Assembly: GCA_015039465.1 (NCBI GenBank)
Contig: MU130541.1
Location: 282,071-346,070 of the forward strand
Direction of reading: 5' to 3'
DNA length: 64,000 nucleotides
DNA from: Phlegmacium glaucopus
Taxonomy: Eukaryota; Basidiomycota; Agaricomycetes; Agaricales; Cortinariaceae
Under the pieces are notes generated by a model. It was not told the DNA's origin and did not search any database. It was given only the letters and a program-made list of their open reading frames with translations. Positions 35,639 to 46,207 of this stretch are shown here, piece after piece. A program made the translations under genes and the position numbers. Every line of letters begins with the position of its first letter. The first letter of the stretch is position 1.

Positions 35639-35993
35639 GTGCAACAGGAAGCAGTAACCTTGACCTGGCTGGCCCTGGCCAGCCTGAACGTCTTTGGCTA
35701 GGTTTAAAAATATAAAAAGTCTAACAAATCACAGAAATATTTATACATAGCACCCAATTTCAGAAAAAGTAGACAATTACATAAGAGAGATGCTGAGATA
35801 TTAAAGACATTAAAACAATAAAATATATTTAATATCTCAGCATCTCTCTTATGTAATTATCTACTTTTTTTGAAATTGGGTGCTATGTATAAATATTTCT
35901 GTGATTTGTTAGACTTTTTTTATATTTTTAAACCTAGGCAAAGATGTTCAGGGCAGCCAGGGCCAGCCAGGCCAAGGTTACTGTTTCCTGATG
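35639..35993. mobile_element. Hairpin MITE (355 bp), target duplication CTA
   Basis: The ends GTGCAACAGGAAGCAGTAACC / GGTTACTGTTTCCTGATG are inverted, and the whole element folds on a centre near 35815. CTA stands at 35636-35638 and 35994-35996. The unoccupied site GGGCTACTACCATG is preserved in the related palindrome near 38688, confirming the borders. Confidence 0.85.
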
Positions 35994-36261
35994 CTACCAT
36001 GTATTTTACACCAAAATGTTCAGAAAAATCAGAGGGGTCTATTGGTGATAAAATTGTGATGTGACATGCACTTTTGTATGTGTTATATGCAAAATAGTGC
36101 AAAATATCCAGTGTTCTATGCTTATAACTATGCCTACCATCACATATCTTATATTGTTAGAAAGCTACACATTGAGGGAATCTAACTGTATTATGAGCAT
36201 GGGAATATGAGCACCTTTTGAAACATTAAAACACATAAAATGTGCAAAAGCACACATCAGA

Positions 36262-37061
36262 TGCAACTTCACTTTTTCTTTCTTTAACTCCACCAAACAC
36301 ATGGATGTTTCACCTACACATGTTATGCACTTTCTTTTCATTTCTCATTCCTCCTCTTTTTCATTGTTTCACACTATGACTCATTTACATGTGTATGACT
36401 CATTCTTTACATGTGACTCATCCCTTTAGTATAAATACTGTATTTACCTTTTGTACATCCCCCAGCTTGTTATGAACAATTTTTCTTTTTCTTTCTCAAC
36501 TCCACCAAACACATGGTCATCTCATTCACATATGCTTTATGTCCTATTTTCATTACCGCTTACATGCTTTTTCCTTCACTTTTTCATCATTTCACCTTTA
36601 TGTTTCATACACATGCAAATGACTCATTGCATGAGTCATTTATATTTTTATATATGACTCACCTCTTACATGTGACTCATTCTTTACTATAAAAACCCGT
36701 ATTTATACTTTGTATATTCTTTAGCTAGTTCTTGAGAATACTATTTGCTTATACTCCCGATCTCTCTCAAATTCTTAAGACAATACCAAGAGACGACCTC
36801 TTGGCATTCTTTTGAGCTTACCTATTATGATGAACTGATCTTTATATGACTGTCTAAGGTCAGAACAATTCTGAACCTTTTGAAGTTGTAACACAGCTAG
36901 TTCTTGAGAATCATACTTGCTTTTCTTCTTGACCCCCCCAAACTCTCTAAGACAATACCAAGACAACTTCTCAGCATTCTTAAGAGCTCATCTTATTGAT
37001 GAACAGATCTTTATACAACTGTCTAAAGTCAGATTGTTCTGAACCTTTTGAAGTCATAACA
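36262..37061. mobile_element. Outer LTR, interrupted
   Basis: A full-length relative of the inner LTR: it begins near GCAACTTCACTTTTTC and ends GAAGTCATAACA. It is cut in two by the inner copy at 36468-36893 and resumes with CAGCTAGTTCTTGAG. Confidence 0.7.
36468..36893. mobile_element. Inner solo LTR (426 bp), target duplication CAGCT
   Basis: TGTTATGAACAAT...GAAGTTGTAACA with CAGCT on both sides (36463-36467 and 36894-36898). It sits inside an older LTR of its own family. Confidence 0.88.
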
Positions 37062-37369
37062 TGCACACAATTTATATATATTTAGGATGCCTGTAATAAT
37101 GTGGTTCTAATTGTATACAATATATCATGTCACACATATTTATAAGCATAGATCACATTATTTTACTGGATATTTTGCACTATTTTGCATATAACATGTT
37201 TAAAAGTGTGTTTCACATCATGATCTTATTACCAATGGACTCCTCTCCTTTTCCTGAACATTTTGGTATAAAATACATGGTAGTAGCCTTTCAGCAAGTG
37301 CCAGAATATATTATTTAATCAGGAGGGAAGAGTATATATGTTGTAAATATCTACAGTAACCATTGGAGT

Positions 37370-37690
37370 TGGTTCCTACAAATAACATTGTTTTTTTTTG
37401 TTGCACTTAACCCAGTAATTCCTACCTTAACAGTTATAATTTTCTTTTTAAAATTACATTGCTTTCCACTGTAAATAACTACAGTAATCATAGAAATTAA
37501 TTCCTACAAATAACTTTTTTTTTTGTTGTATTTTACCCCAGTAATTCCTATCTTAACAGTTGTAATTTTCTTCTTAAAAGTTGCATTGCTTTCCATTGTA
37601 AATAACCACAGTAATCATAGGAATTGATTCCTACAAATAACATTCTTTTTTCTGTTGTATTTTACCCCAGTAGTTCCTACCTTACAGCCC
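37370..37690. repeat. About 125-bp tandem repeat, 2.5 copies
   Basis: Three successive blocks share TTTTTTTTGTTG..CCCAGTAATTCCTA, TTAACAGTTRTAATTTTCTT and CATTGCTTTCC.TTGTAAATAA. Confidence 0.8.
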
Positions 37691-37867
37691 TTTGCAAAAA
37701 GCTTGGTGGTCACTGATTTGGAAACAAACAAAACAAAACAAAACCTAAGCTAGGGTTTGCCATCCTCAGCAGCTCCTGGGGTTGATTTGAATGCAATTCC
37801 TGACCAGAAAGGGTCCAATGAACATTGGAATTTCCCCTACACATATTTGTGGTGGTAATACAGGCCA

Positions 37868-38205
37868 TGTTACAACTTCAAAAAGTTCAGAAGCATTCTG
37901 ACCTTAAACAGTCTTATAAAGATCAGTTTGTCAAATAGAATGAGCTCACAAGAGGTCATCTCTTGGTATTGTCTTAAGATTTTGTGAGAGATCAAGAAGA
38001 AAAGTGAGTACAATTCTCAAAAACTAGCTAAAGATCATACAAAGAAGTAAATATGTATTTATAGTAAAAAGTAACTGCATGTATGAAAAAGGAGAGGAAA
38101 ACATGTGTAAGTAAAACACATATGAAACAATGAAAAAGGTAAGGCATGTGCATGTGAATGGAAATAAAAAGAATGTGTGTAACATATGTGAATGAAGGAG
38201 GTCTT
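37868..38205 (-). repeat. Fragment of the TGTTAYGAAC LTR family
   Basis: TGTTACAACTTCAAAAAGTTC through AACTAGCTAAAGATC and the long AAAACATGTGTAAG tail, in reverse orientation. It ends exactly where the palindrome at 38208 begins. Confidence 0.6.
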
Positions 38206-38519
38206 TACAGTCCCCCACCCTTTCCAATTGGAATCCTTCAGAATTCCTGAGGATTCCTCGGAATTCCTAGAATTCCAATTGGAAACATTTAATACTGTCT
38301 CTCACCAGAAAGTCATGTATTTTCAGAATTTCATTCCAATTTCATTCCAATCCAACAATTCCAAGCTTTCCAAGTTTCCAATTGGAATCCTTGGAATCCT
38401 TTGGAATTCCTAGGATTCCAAATGTTCCAAGTGTTTCCAAGTGTTTCCAATTGCCAACTTCCTAATCAAGTAATTAATCACCTGACTTGTAGCATATGAC
38501 AAATAAAAGAATACCAGTA

Positions 38520-38610
38520 AGAAGAATTGAACCAAAGACCTGGAGAAAGGTCATGTGACATAATTCCCACACTGCATCAGTGATCTACCAACTGCACCAT
38601 CATTGCTTGT
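38520..38610 (-). other. tRNA-like segment in left arm of palindrome
   Basis: Reverse complement of 39250-39345. The minus strand gives GATGGTGCAGTTGGTAGATC (A box) and TTTGGTTCAATTC (B box). Confidence 0.5.
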
Positions 38611-39249
38611 ATATATATAAAAACTAATGGTTATATATACCCTTCCCACCTGACTAAATAATATATTCTGGCACTTGCTGAAGGGCTACTACCATGTATT
38701 ATATACCAAAATGTTCATAAAAATGAGGGGAATCCATTGGTAATAAAATCGTGATGTGATACGCACTTTGATATGCAGTTATACGCGAAATACTGCAGAA
38801 TATACAGTAAAATAATGCGCTCTATGCTTATAAATGAGCCGAACATGACGCACCATATGCCAATAGAATCGTGCTAATAACAGCTTTCGGAATATATATA
38901 AATCACGTGCATGCGCCATGTCTGGTGCGTGTTTTTACACATTTTATATGTTCTAATATTGAAAAAGGGCTTATATTCCCACGCTCATAGTATGGTTATA
39001 TTCCCAGGCAGTGTAGCTTTCTATCGGTATAGCATAGAGCGCATTATTTTACTGTATATTCTGCAGTATTTCGCGTATAACTGCATATCAAAGTGCGTAT
39101 CACATCACGATTTTATTACCAATGGATTCCCCTCATTTTTACGAACATTTTGGTATATAATACATGGTAGTAGCCCTTCAGCAAGTGCCAGAATATATTA
39201 TTTAGTCAGGTGGGAAGGGTATATATAACCATTAGTTTTTATATATATA

Positions 39250-39345
39250 CAAGCAATGATGGTGCAGTTGGTAGATCACTGATGCAGTGTGGGAATTATG
39301 TCACATGACCTTTCTCAAGGTCTTTGGTTCAATCCTCCTTACTGG
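39250..39345 (+). other. tRNA-like segment in right arm of palindrome
   Basis: TGGTGCAGTTGG fits the Pol III A box and GGTTCAATCCT the B box, about 60 nt apart. No cloverleaf with a proper acceptor stem closes, so it is a relic rather than a tRNA gene. Confidence 0.5.
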
Positions 39346-40229
39346 TATTCTTTTATTTGTCATATGCTACAAGTCAGGTGATTAATTACTTGATTAGGAA
39401 GTTGGCAATTGGAAACACTTGGAAACATTTGGAACATTTGGAATTCCTTGGAAACATTTGGAAACATTTGGAATTCCTTGGAAACATTTGGAAACATTTG
39501 GAATTCCTTGGAAACAGTTGGAATGAAATTGGAAACAATATTGGAAACAATTGGAAACAATTGGAATTACTTGGAATTCCGAAGGATTCCAATTGGAAAG
39601 GGTGGGGGACTGTAAAGTATTGGAAAATCTCCCTAACCCACATTATTTCACTGCAACAAAGAACCTTTATGTTGGCCCATACAAATGGTCTCAGGTTTAC
39701 TACGGGTCCCTAACCTCTCCATCCTCCCTGCCTATCAATTGACAATTACAAAGCCTTCAACAACATTGTTCTCAAAGTCTTTTCCACATCTTCATTCCCT
39801 TACCCTGATAGAGATCCATGTTACAAATTTTCTTTCCCAGGTTGTGAATTGGCCAATTCTTACAGATTTACAGACAAGCTTATGGCATGGACAGAAGTTC
39901 ACACTTACTCCAAGTTATCTTGTCTACAAGGTCGGGTGATACCATACTTCATAGACACTTTTATGGTTTGTATAAATATTCCCACTGACATGACTGAATA
40001 TTCTAACTCTTTCTGTCTATTGATAGGTGAGGTCTCCTGACTCCAACCAGGAGAGCATTGGAATTGCCATGTCACATATTCATGGACAGCCCATTGTTTC
40101 ACGATGTCGGGAGTTAGGCAGTGAGGTTGACAATGATACAAGATAGTACCCAATTGTCAGTAACCTTATGTATCCTTTGTATTTATATAATAAGGCTGAT
40201 GAGGAAGCACCATAGGCTCTGGAACTGTT

Positions 40230-40690
40230 CCGCAGAGTTCATGAAATACATCAACTTGGAATCATTGGCCTGGACATACGCAACCGCAATACCCTAGTTA
40301 CTGGGGATCCCAGTGCACCTGAACACTCAGCATCCTCAAGTTCATCCTCAGTTATACTATTTGACTTTGCATTTTCATGGCCGAACTCATTTCCCACTTT
40401 GGAGGAAAGAAACAGGCATAGAGTTTCTGTTGTTAGTGCGTGGGATTTGAACCAATTGCAGGATCTTCTCCTTGAAATTTGTGGGGATGAAATTGAAGCC
40501 CCACATGAAGATAATTATGATTATGATGGACCTGGGAATTGTAGGTCGGCATTTTTGCAGTGGGCTCAACGAGTGTGTTCCCATGAACCATGTGTTTGTG
40601 ATTGGTGGTCTCAATTTAGGGGCTACTACTAGTATTATGTGCTGTTTGAGAGCAAATTGGGACTATCTAGTAGGCATTGATGTTACTTTT
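40230..40690 (+). repeat. Right arm of the 20-kb inverted repeat, with ORF remnant
   Basis: Mirror of 20185-20640. It has an open stretch at 40399-40632 with NRHRVSVVSAWDLNQLQDLL and AFLQWAQRVCSHEPCVCD. Upstream stop codons and frame changes show it is not a complete gene. Confidence 0.65.
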
Positions 40691-41322
40691 GTACCTTGAT
40701 ATGGGCTGAGAGTCCGGTCGACAGGGCATTGAAGAAATTAATTACAATTGGAAGTGATTGGGAAGAAAATTGTCCTCGTCCAAAGAGGCTGCTAAGGCTT
40801 AGATGATCGATTGATGATGAACTTTTCCTCGTTCAAGTGAAGACCTTAAGTTCAAAAGTTGTATTCATAGAAGATCGCGGACCGCGGTATGGGAGCAGAA
40901 GAATAGCTAGAATCTACTCGATGCATCAAATGTCCATCCAGTCATCGTTGTTGTTAAGTTGTTAAGCTTCATTTTGCTAATGTCGTTGTGGCAAAAGAAC
41001 AATGAGAAGATAATTTGGCATGGTTAGACTCTTGATCAGAATGAATTGAAGAAGGACGGCCTGGGAGTAGTTGACAGCAAAGTGTCAAGACAGTAATAAG
41101 ATAATTTGGTGGATGCATGGTAAGACTTTGTTGGAAAACCAAACCCATCCCATTGTCTCGGCGAACGACGGGCATAAAGCCAAATGTGGCTGGGCCACAT
41201 TTGCAATATAATGTTCCATTGTTTCTCTCTTTCTCATTTATCCATTATGCCACCATTATTTACCACTTAGAGTAGCCACAGTATTTAGTATAAATACGGG
41301 CTCATTCTTACTAGGCACCTTA

Positions 41323-41763
41323 CACTGCTGGCACCAGATGGTGTTTCCCTTAGAAAAAACTTATTTTTAGATATGTTTTGTCATTTCCAAATAATTTTTC
41401 TCATGAAAACACAAAAAGTATTTCTGAAGGAAAAATTCTAAAAATACATCAGGTGTTTCTCATGTGTTTCCCAAAGATAAATATTATGTTTTTTGAAAGG
41501 TTTTCCTTTCAGAAACAGCAGGGAAACACTTATTCCACCAATCACTGAGTGTAATAGGTGTTTCCCTGCTGTGTCTGAAAGGAAAACCTTTAAAAAAACA
41601 TAATATTTATCTTTGGGAAACACATGAGAAACACCTGATGTATTTTTAGAATTTTTCCTTCAGAAATACTTTTTGTGTTTTCATGAGAAAAATTATTTGG
41701 AAATGACAAAACATATCTAAAAATAAGTTTTTCTAAGGGAAACACCACCCAGTGCCAGCAGTG
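41323..41763. mobile_element. Near-perfect hairpin MITE (441 bp), target duplication TTA
   Basis: CACTGCTGGCACC...GGTGTTTCCCT / AGGGAAACACC...GTGCCAGCAGTG. The two halves are inverted copies along almost their whole length, around a short centre near 41545. TTA flanks both sides (41320-41322 and 41764-41766), the target size of PIF/Harbinger elements. The arms differ at only a few bases, so it is recent. Confidence 0.9.
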
Positions 41764-42147
41764 TTAGTCGTTTGGCATGCAAGCACTGAGATTATACATT
41801 TAGAACTCTTAGAGACTTTTGATCAGAATGAATTGAAGATAGATGGGGTAGTTGACGGCGAAGTGTTACAGTGGAGTTCAGTTACAAGCCCGGGCCGCTC
41901 AGGAAAATCAGGATTCGGAAATCGTACTGTAAATCCGGCAGATATATGTTTGTGAATATGAATCAATATTCTACAAAATATCAACCTTAGGGTTTTCCTT
42001 GTGTGGTTGAGACTGCGAAAGCATGACCATAGTTACATACTCTTTAGTACATTTGGTGAGGGATGTTTGTAACTACTATGTCAGACTTCGGAAGATGTAA
42101 ATAGTTAGTATTTACTTTTCCCACCCGCCTTATCTTTTACGCTGACC

Positions 42148-42700
42148 ATGTTTGATCCCACGGCGCTAAACCCCACAAACGAAGCCCAGGCAGTGGATCC
42201 GACCACCATCACTGACCACGCATCACCGCTAGTCGAGAAAGTTGTGACGATTGATGGAAAGGAGGCCAAGGCCAAGGTCGCTAATACACACTCCCAGGCA
42301 AGACGTGTACCCAAAGTGACGTTTTGCTGTCAAGAAGTCGTCCCTGGCAAAGAGGGAGCCTGGCATTATGTCAAGATATTTCTTCCTAAAACATATGAGG
42401 CATATTATGATCCCTTTCTCTTTACTTTCGAAGGGCATGTTAATCATCATTACCTTGCAGGAAGCCAAAGTGGATGCTCTTAGGTGTTTTGGCGGTCTCC
42501 TGATATATCCACAGTATTCTGCAAAAGAAGGAAAAATTAGGGAATTTGGGTTAAAGGTGTCAATAAGAAGAAACAATGGTCTGGGTTTCGCGTATGCCCA
42601 CATCCTGGATGATGATTGGTGGGAGATAATGAACGAGAACAGGTGGCCATTACATTCAAGGATTAAGGAGGACATCATCCTTGAGTCATATCATCGATGA
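42148..42700 (+). CDS. Gene A, copy 2: altered C terminus and GC-AG intron
   Basis: Exons 42148-42399 and 42461-42700 give 163 residues. The first 130 residues follow copy 1 closely (RRVPKVTFCCQE, GLGFAYAHILDDDWWEIMNE). The intron donor is GC (GAG|GCATAT) where copy 1 has GT. A deletion after MNE removes the ELIEENPDLE segment and shifts the frame, so the end reads RWPLHSRIKED instead of VAVVTYKD. GC-AG introns can splice, so this copy may still be expressed, but with a different tail; equally it may be starting to decay. Confidence 0.55.
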
Positions 42701-42962
42701 TCAACTGAATCTCATCGAATGTTATAGTTGATGGGATGCCAGCCTCAGTTCATCTCGACGGACGATGTAGTAAAGATATGTCTTTATCTTTATTAAATAA
42801 ATTAAAAATTAAATCCGAATTCGAACTCCGCAACTCGCCATGGCCAGATTTTAGATTGGTCACTGTTCCATGTGAGCTACTAGTAAGCTGTAATGGCCTG
42901 TGGAGATTCCTTCTTTCCGCTCTCCTCTCTAGTTCTCTTCTGTTCGCCTTTTCAAGTTCAGG

Positions 42963-44400
42963 ATGACTGACACCATCCGCGAGTGTTATGGCACCCTCTG
43001 TCGCGCACTCGATGATCTTTCTGGTGAACCCTCTTTACCCGACACAATAAGCAAGCCTCTAAGAAATGATATCTATGCTTGGAGATACTGCACGAGAAAA
43101 GACCTGGAAAGTTATGAAAGTCATGGTGCACTTAATCCTTTTCGTGGCCCAAATTCTTCACTGACCTTTTTGACAGACTGCACATCAAAATGCCTACAAA
43201 TTGATAGCGATTGTCGACCTCGTTTCAAAGATTCTCAAGGTATATTTTGTTTAACTTATACTTAGATAGTTTTTGGACTCGCGATTTGTAGGACGTTCCG
43301 AAAAATTCCAATACCACGGCGCAAGCTCCAACTCTGCGCAGTCGAGTGTCAAAACTTTCATCGGCCATCGAAATCGAGCGCCGATGTCCTGCCAAGCTTT
43401 CAGAATCACTGAAATCCCCCTACGACACGATTATCGACACCCTGGCTGCTCTTAAACATAGCCTTTCCGGATTGAGCGTAGCATTCAGCATCTATATTCA
43501 ACCTGTGAGTTATTTCCGTTCTCATTATCTGTATCATTCATATCTGGGGTATCAGTTGCCGATTCCAAGACCAGCTGGGCCACCAGGGCCACCAAGACCT
43601 CAGAAAGTCCAACAGACTGTACATTCATCCAGTCATATCGGCTACTTCGACACTCGGAGCATCCGCCTTTCCCAACGTCCCCGCTCTGACACCTTCGCTG
43701 AAATCCATTTCCCTCATTCATACATTGCTCCTCCTCGCCTGCCACACGGCTTCAGCTACATCGATGTTGATCATTGCGCAGATATTCGCGTCAAGGCCGC
43801 CATTGAAGAGGTCAAAAAAGCGTCCGCCGTATATCACGCCACATTCTGGGGAGACACTGTACTTTACAGGATGATTATCACCTCGTTTAACCTCGGTCCT
43901 GCTCACATCGACTTCCTTACCGGCGGGCATTCTCGCGATCTGGTCAAGAATCCCTCACCACCGTATTCTTTGCGCATCAACTTCGAACATCCTTTTGTCA
44001 CTCCTCCCAAGGTAGTCGCCTTTTTCAACCTCCTTGACATGGATCAGAAGAAAGGATGTCGCATCAGGACAACCACCAGCAAAATTGACAGGAACGGATT
44101 CACGCTCACTATAGAGTCGTGGGGCGATACAACCCTGCGCTGTGCCCGTGCATGCTGGATCGCTTATCCAGAAGATCGTAGGCACATCTTCAGTACTTTG
44201 GTCAATACGAGGGAGGCCTCTCCAGTGGGGAAAGAGTGGAAGAATGCCATCAAGTATACTGACGTTAAGTTTTGGAGGACGCCTGACGTCTTCGTAGCTT
44301 TCAATGAGATCGATTCTGACGGAAAATTCGACCTACGAATCAAGGCGTACGATTGGTCTGACGTGGCACATTGATACTCCGCTCTGCTGGTGCTACAATT
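42963..44400 (+). pseudogene. H-type lectin, broken copy (unit 2)
   Basis: Starts MTDTIRECYG like the intact copy, but a deletion after TISKPL shifts the N-terminal exon, and 42 nt (14 codons) are missing in frame after LSSAIE. The two central lectin domains are well kept (GFTLTIESWGDTTLR, ACWIAYPED). A deletion near 44346 removes VANVTT and the following WHIDTWSDS region, truncating the third domain. A 342-residue frame (43346-44374) stays open by reading through the last intron. If expressed at all it would lack a complete N terminus and third domain. Confidence 0.8.
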
Positions 44401-44825
44401 ATAGCGGTCAACTGAACCTTCGTAAGTCGCATGCAACCTTCTTTCAATTAGACTCCCACACCGAAATCATCTCCCTCTTTGCAATCAGTGATGTCTACCC
44501 CAGCTCTCGCTCCTGTTTCTCACTGACATGAATAACTTGTAGTTCTCTACTCGACAAAAACTCTTCGTTTATGCACTCGCACACCTTCTGAGCCTCAACT
44601 CACATGTGACGAACTGAATTTCTGATGAATCGTCCGTTGAAGCCGAAGAGTACCACGGAGACCATAAATTGACTTCGCCGTACGAGATCCCTCAGGGACT
44701 CTCGTCAATAACTGATTCGGCAACTATAAATTCAAGCATTTAGACGCACATCTTATTATGGTCTCATTCAACTTCGGTAGCTCATCCCATCCTAACCATC
44801 GTGGTTTGGCTATTTAAATATTGGA

Positions 44826-45490
44826 CGTTTTTGACAGTCGGGTTGATATAAATATATACATCTCCATGACATCAGAGCTACGGGGCTGAGAGACATTGGA
44901 GAGGAGTGGATTTCCGGGCTCACAGAGGGAACATGAGACGTACCTTAATGCTAATGCAGCTCAAGCCATAAGGTAAAGGCGGGGGAGCGACATGGTGACA
45001 TGGAAATCCGATAGTCTTCTCCGAATAGGTAGCACCTCCATGTTCATCGCTCTCTGTAGAGCGGACACCCTTGGTATCGAATCGACTCATTGTCGGCATG
45101 AAGGCGAATGTTGAGACAAGGTTGAGGATTGCAATCAGATTTTTATGTAAGTAATGTGATGCTTCAAGTTGGTGGTGGTCAGGCGATATCCTCCGAAAGG
45201 ATTACATGCTTGAAAGGACCAAATATCAGATAAAGACAGAAGCAGGATAGTTACATATCAGGCCGCCGTTTAACTGGACACTTGAGAGAGGAAGTTGTCC
45301 ACAGTTTGACCCTTGTATGGGAACAACGACAATATTGAGTTGCAAAATCACCAAAAAATCACGACAAGGCCTAAGGAAGTTCACATGTACAAGTTTCAAT
45401 CCATAGAAGATAAAATTACAAGAAAATTGTGGAATCTGCTGAAGAACAGATGAGATTTGGCGTGAAAGCAGCTTGTCAAACGTACCAGTT
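44826..45490 (-). pseudogene. Truncated inverted copy of the 291-aa lectin gene and its promoter
   Basis: Reverse complement of about 57905-58572. It has the promoter region, the ATG at about 45096 and exon 1 (MPT.SRFDT), then exon 2 breaks off after about 60 nt at GACAGTCGG. The next bases correspond to the region beyond that gene's end (59840 in the intact arrangement), so about 1.27 kb holding most of the gene was deleted here. Confidence 0.75.
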
Positions 45491-45492
45491 AT

Positions 45493-45930
45493 TTAAGAAA
45501 CCTTAGTCAAACCGAACGTAACATCGCTCCCAGCATTCTGAATCGTGAAGTAATAACCACCGCCATCAGACGTCTTGCGAAGAGGGCGATGTTCATCATT
45601 GACCGTCATAAAGAACTTGAGCCTGCCGGGCGCCAGCGTTCTGATCTCGCAGAAACATTCCCAAGACCCCTGGGTGTCGTAGGTCTTCTCACATTTGATG
45701 GTTTCGAACTGGTTTCGGTTGACACGCCTAGCGGCGGCATCGTTGTAGAACCCGTAACGATTGTTGGCATCATCGAGAGTCGCTCGGAAGAGCTGTTTCT
45801 TGTTGTTGGGGTTATAAGGGCGGAGATAAATATCATTGCCTTCGACAGTCCAAACCTCGTTGGTGCCACTCGTATTGATGATATAGACGGATCCAACTAC
45901 GAGTTCATTAGTGCCGGTAAGAGCAACCAT
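45493..45930 (-). CDS. Small beta-trefoil-like (ricin-B-like lectin) protein
   Basis: Single exon of 145 residues from MVALTGTNELVVG. Strand-rich throughout with three roughly 45-residue repeats: VYIINTSGTNEVW...LYLRPYN-type turns, NKKQLFRATLDD, GSWECFCEIRTL and YYFTIQNAG. The Q-x-F/W-like positions and lack of helices fit the beta-trefoil of small secretion-signal-free fungal lectins. Classical Q-x-W sugar-site motifs are incomplete, so carbohydrate binding is an inference. An acceptor-like TTTGATTGCAG directly before the ATG suggests a 5'-UTR intron. It lies tail-side to the WSWF protein on the same strand. Confidence 0.65.
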   Translation of the reverse strand: MVALTGTNELVVGSVYIINTSGTNEVWTVEGNDIYLRPYNPNNKKQLFRATLDDANNRYGFYNDAAARRVNRNQFETIKCEKTYDTQGSWECFCEIRTLAPGRLKFFMTVNDEHRPLRKTSDGGGYYFTIQNAGSDVTFGLTKVS

Positions 45931-46207
45931 TTTCTGCAATCAAAGTTAGCTAACGTCGAGGAGTAAGGAGTCCTTTCACGCCTCACCGGGTATACGGGAC
46001 TGTCTGCCAGTGGTCTAGCAGACGAGCAATAAGCTTTGAATAAGCTCGCAGTATTGAATGTATCGGCGAGATGACACCTACAACAGATAAAGTCCTTTTT
46101 CACGTTCTATGGTGCCTATGTCCTATGTTACATGATCCACATTCATCGATGAATGAGGAAGGAACGAAGAATTTAGATAATGCACTGACTTGAGTCAAAG
46201 TGACGAT

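Larger units (their letters stand above)
35575..37340. mobile_element. Old palindromic element with nested insertions
   Basis: The left arm (about 35575-36165) and right arm (37100-37340) are inverted copies (…TTCTGGCACTTCCTGAAGGGCTAC / …TAGCCTTTCAGCAAGTGCCAGAA). Both match the arms of the younger palindrome at 38208-39612. The left arm is split by the 355-bp MITE, and the centre by two nested LTRs. Confidence 0.7.
38208..39612. mobile_element. Young palindromic (foldback) element, 1.4 kb, TA target
   Basis: Inverted arms of about 600 bp start CAGTCCCCCACCCTTTCC and end GGAAAGGGTGGGGGACTG, with TA on both sides (38206-38207 and 39613-39614). Each arm holds, from outside in, an array of GGAATTCCAATTGGAAA words, a tRNA-like segment and the TTCTGGCACTTGCTGAAGGG body. 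The 38760-39090 core keeps many CG dinucleotides. No transposase; open frames over the GGAATTCC array are compositional. Confidence 0.85.
20096..40694. repeat. CpG-poor nested transposon block
   Basis: About 20.6 kb inserted between the two direct copies of the gene A/lectin unit. Long runs contain almost no CG dinucleotide while TG and CA abound; both flanks have normal CG content. No intact gene that I can see. Entries below describe the recognisable elements. Stretches not listed (20660-21040, 29710-33160, 33520-34060, 34360-35270, 39620-40390) hold only short frames and featureless AT-rich DNA. Confidence 0.85.
40695..44480 (+). repeat. Gene A / H-type lectin unit, direct copy 2
   Basis: Colinear with 15970-20095. 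It lacks the 966-bp insertion but carries the hairpin MITE at 41323 and several small deletions. Confidence 0.88.

Noticed and set aside
39250..39345. Functional tRNA gene
   Set aside because: A and B boxes are present but too far apart and no acceptor stem closes; the mirror copy in the other arm shows it is part of a foldback element.
39324..39713. 129-residue ORF with WKHLEFLGNI repeats
   Set aside because: It is made by the GGAATTCC/GGAAACATTT word array in the palindrome arm; open frames exist on both strands.
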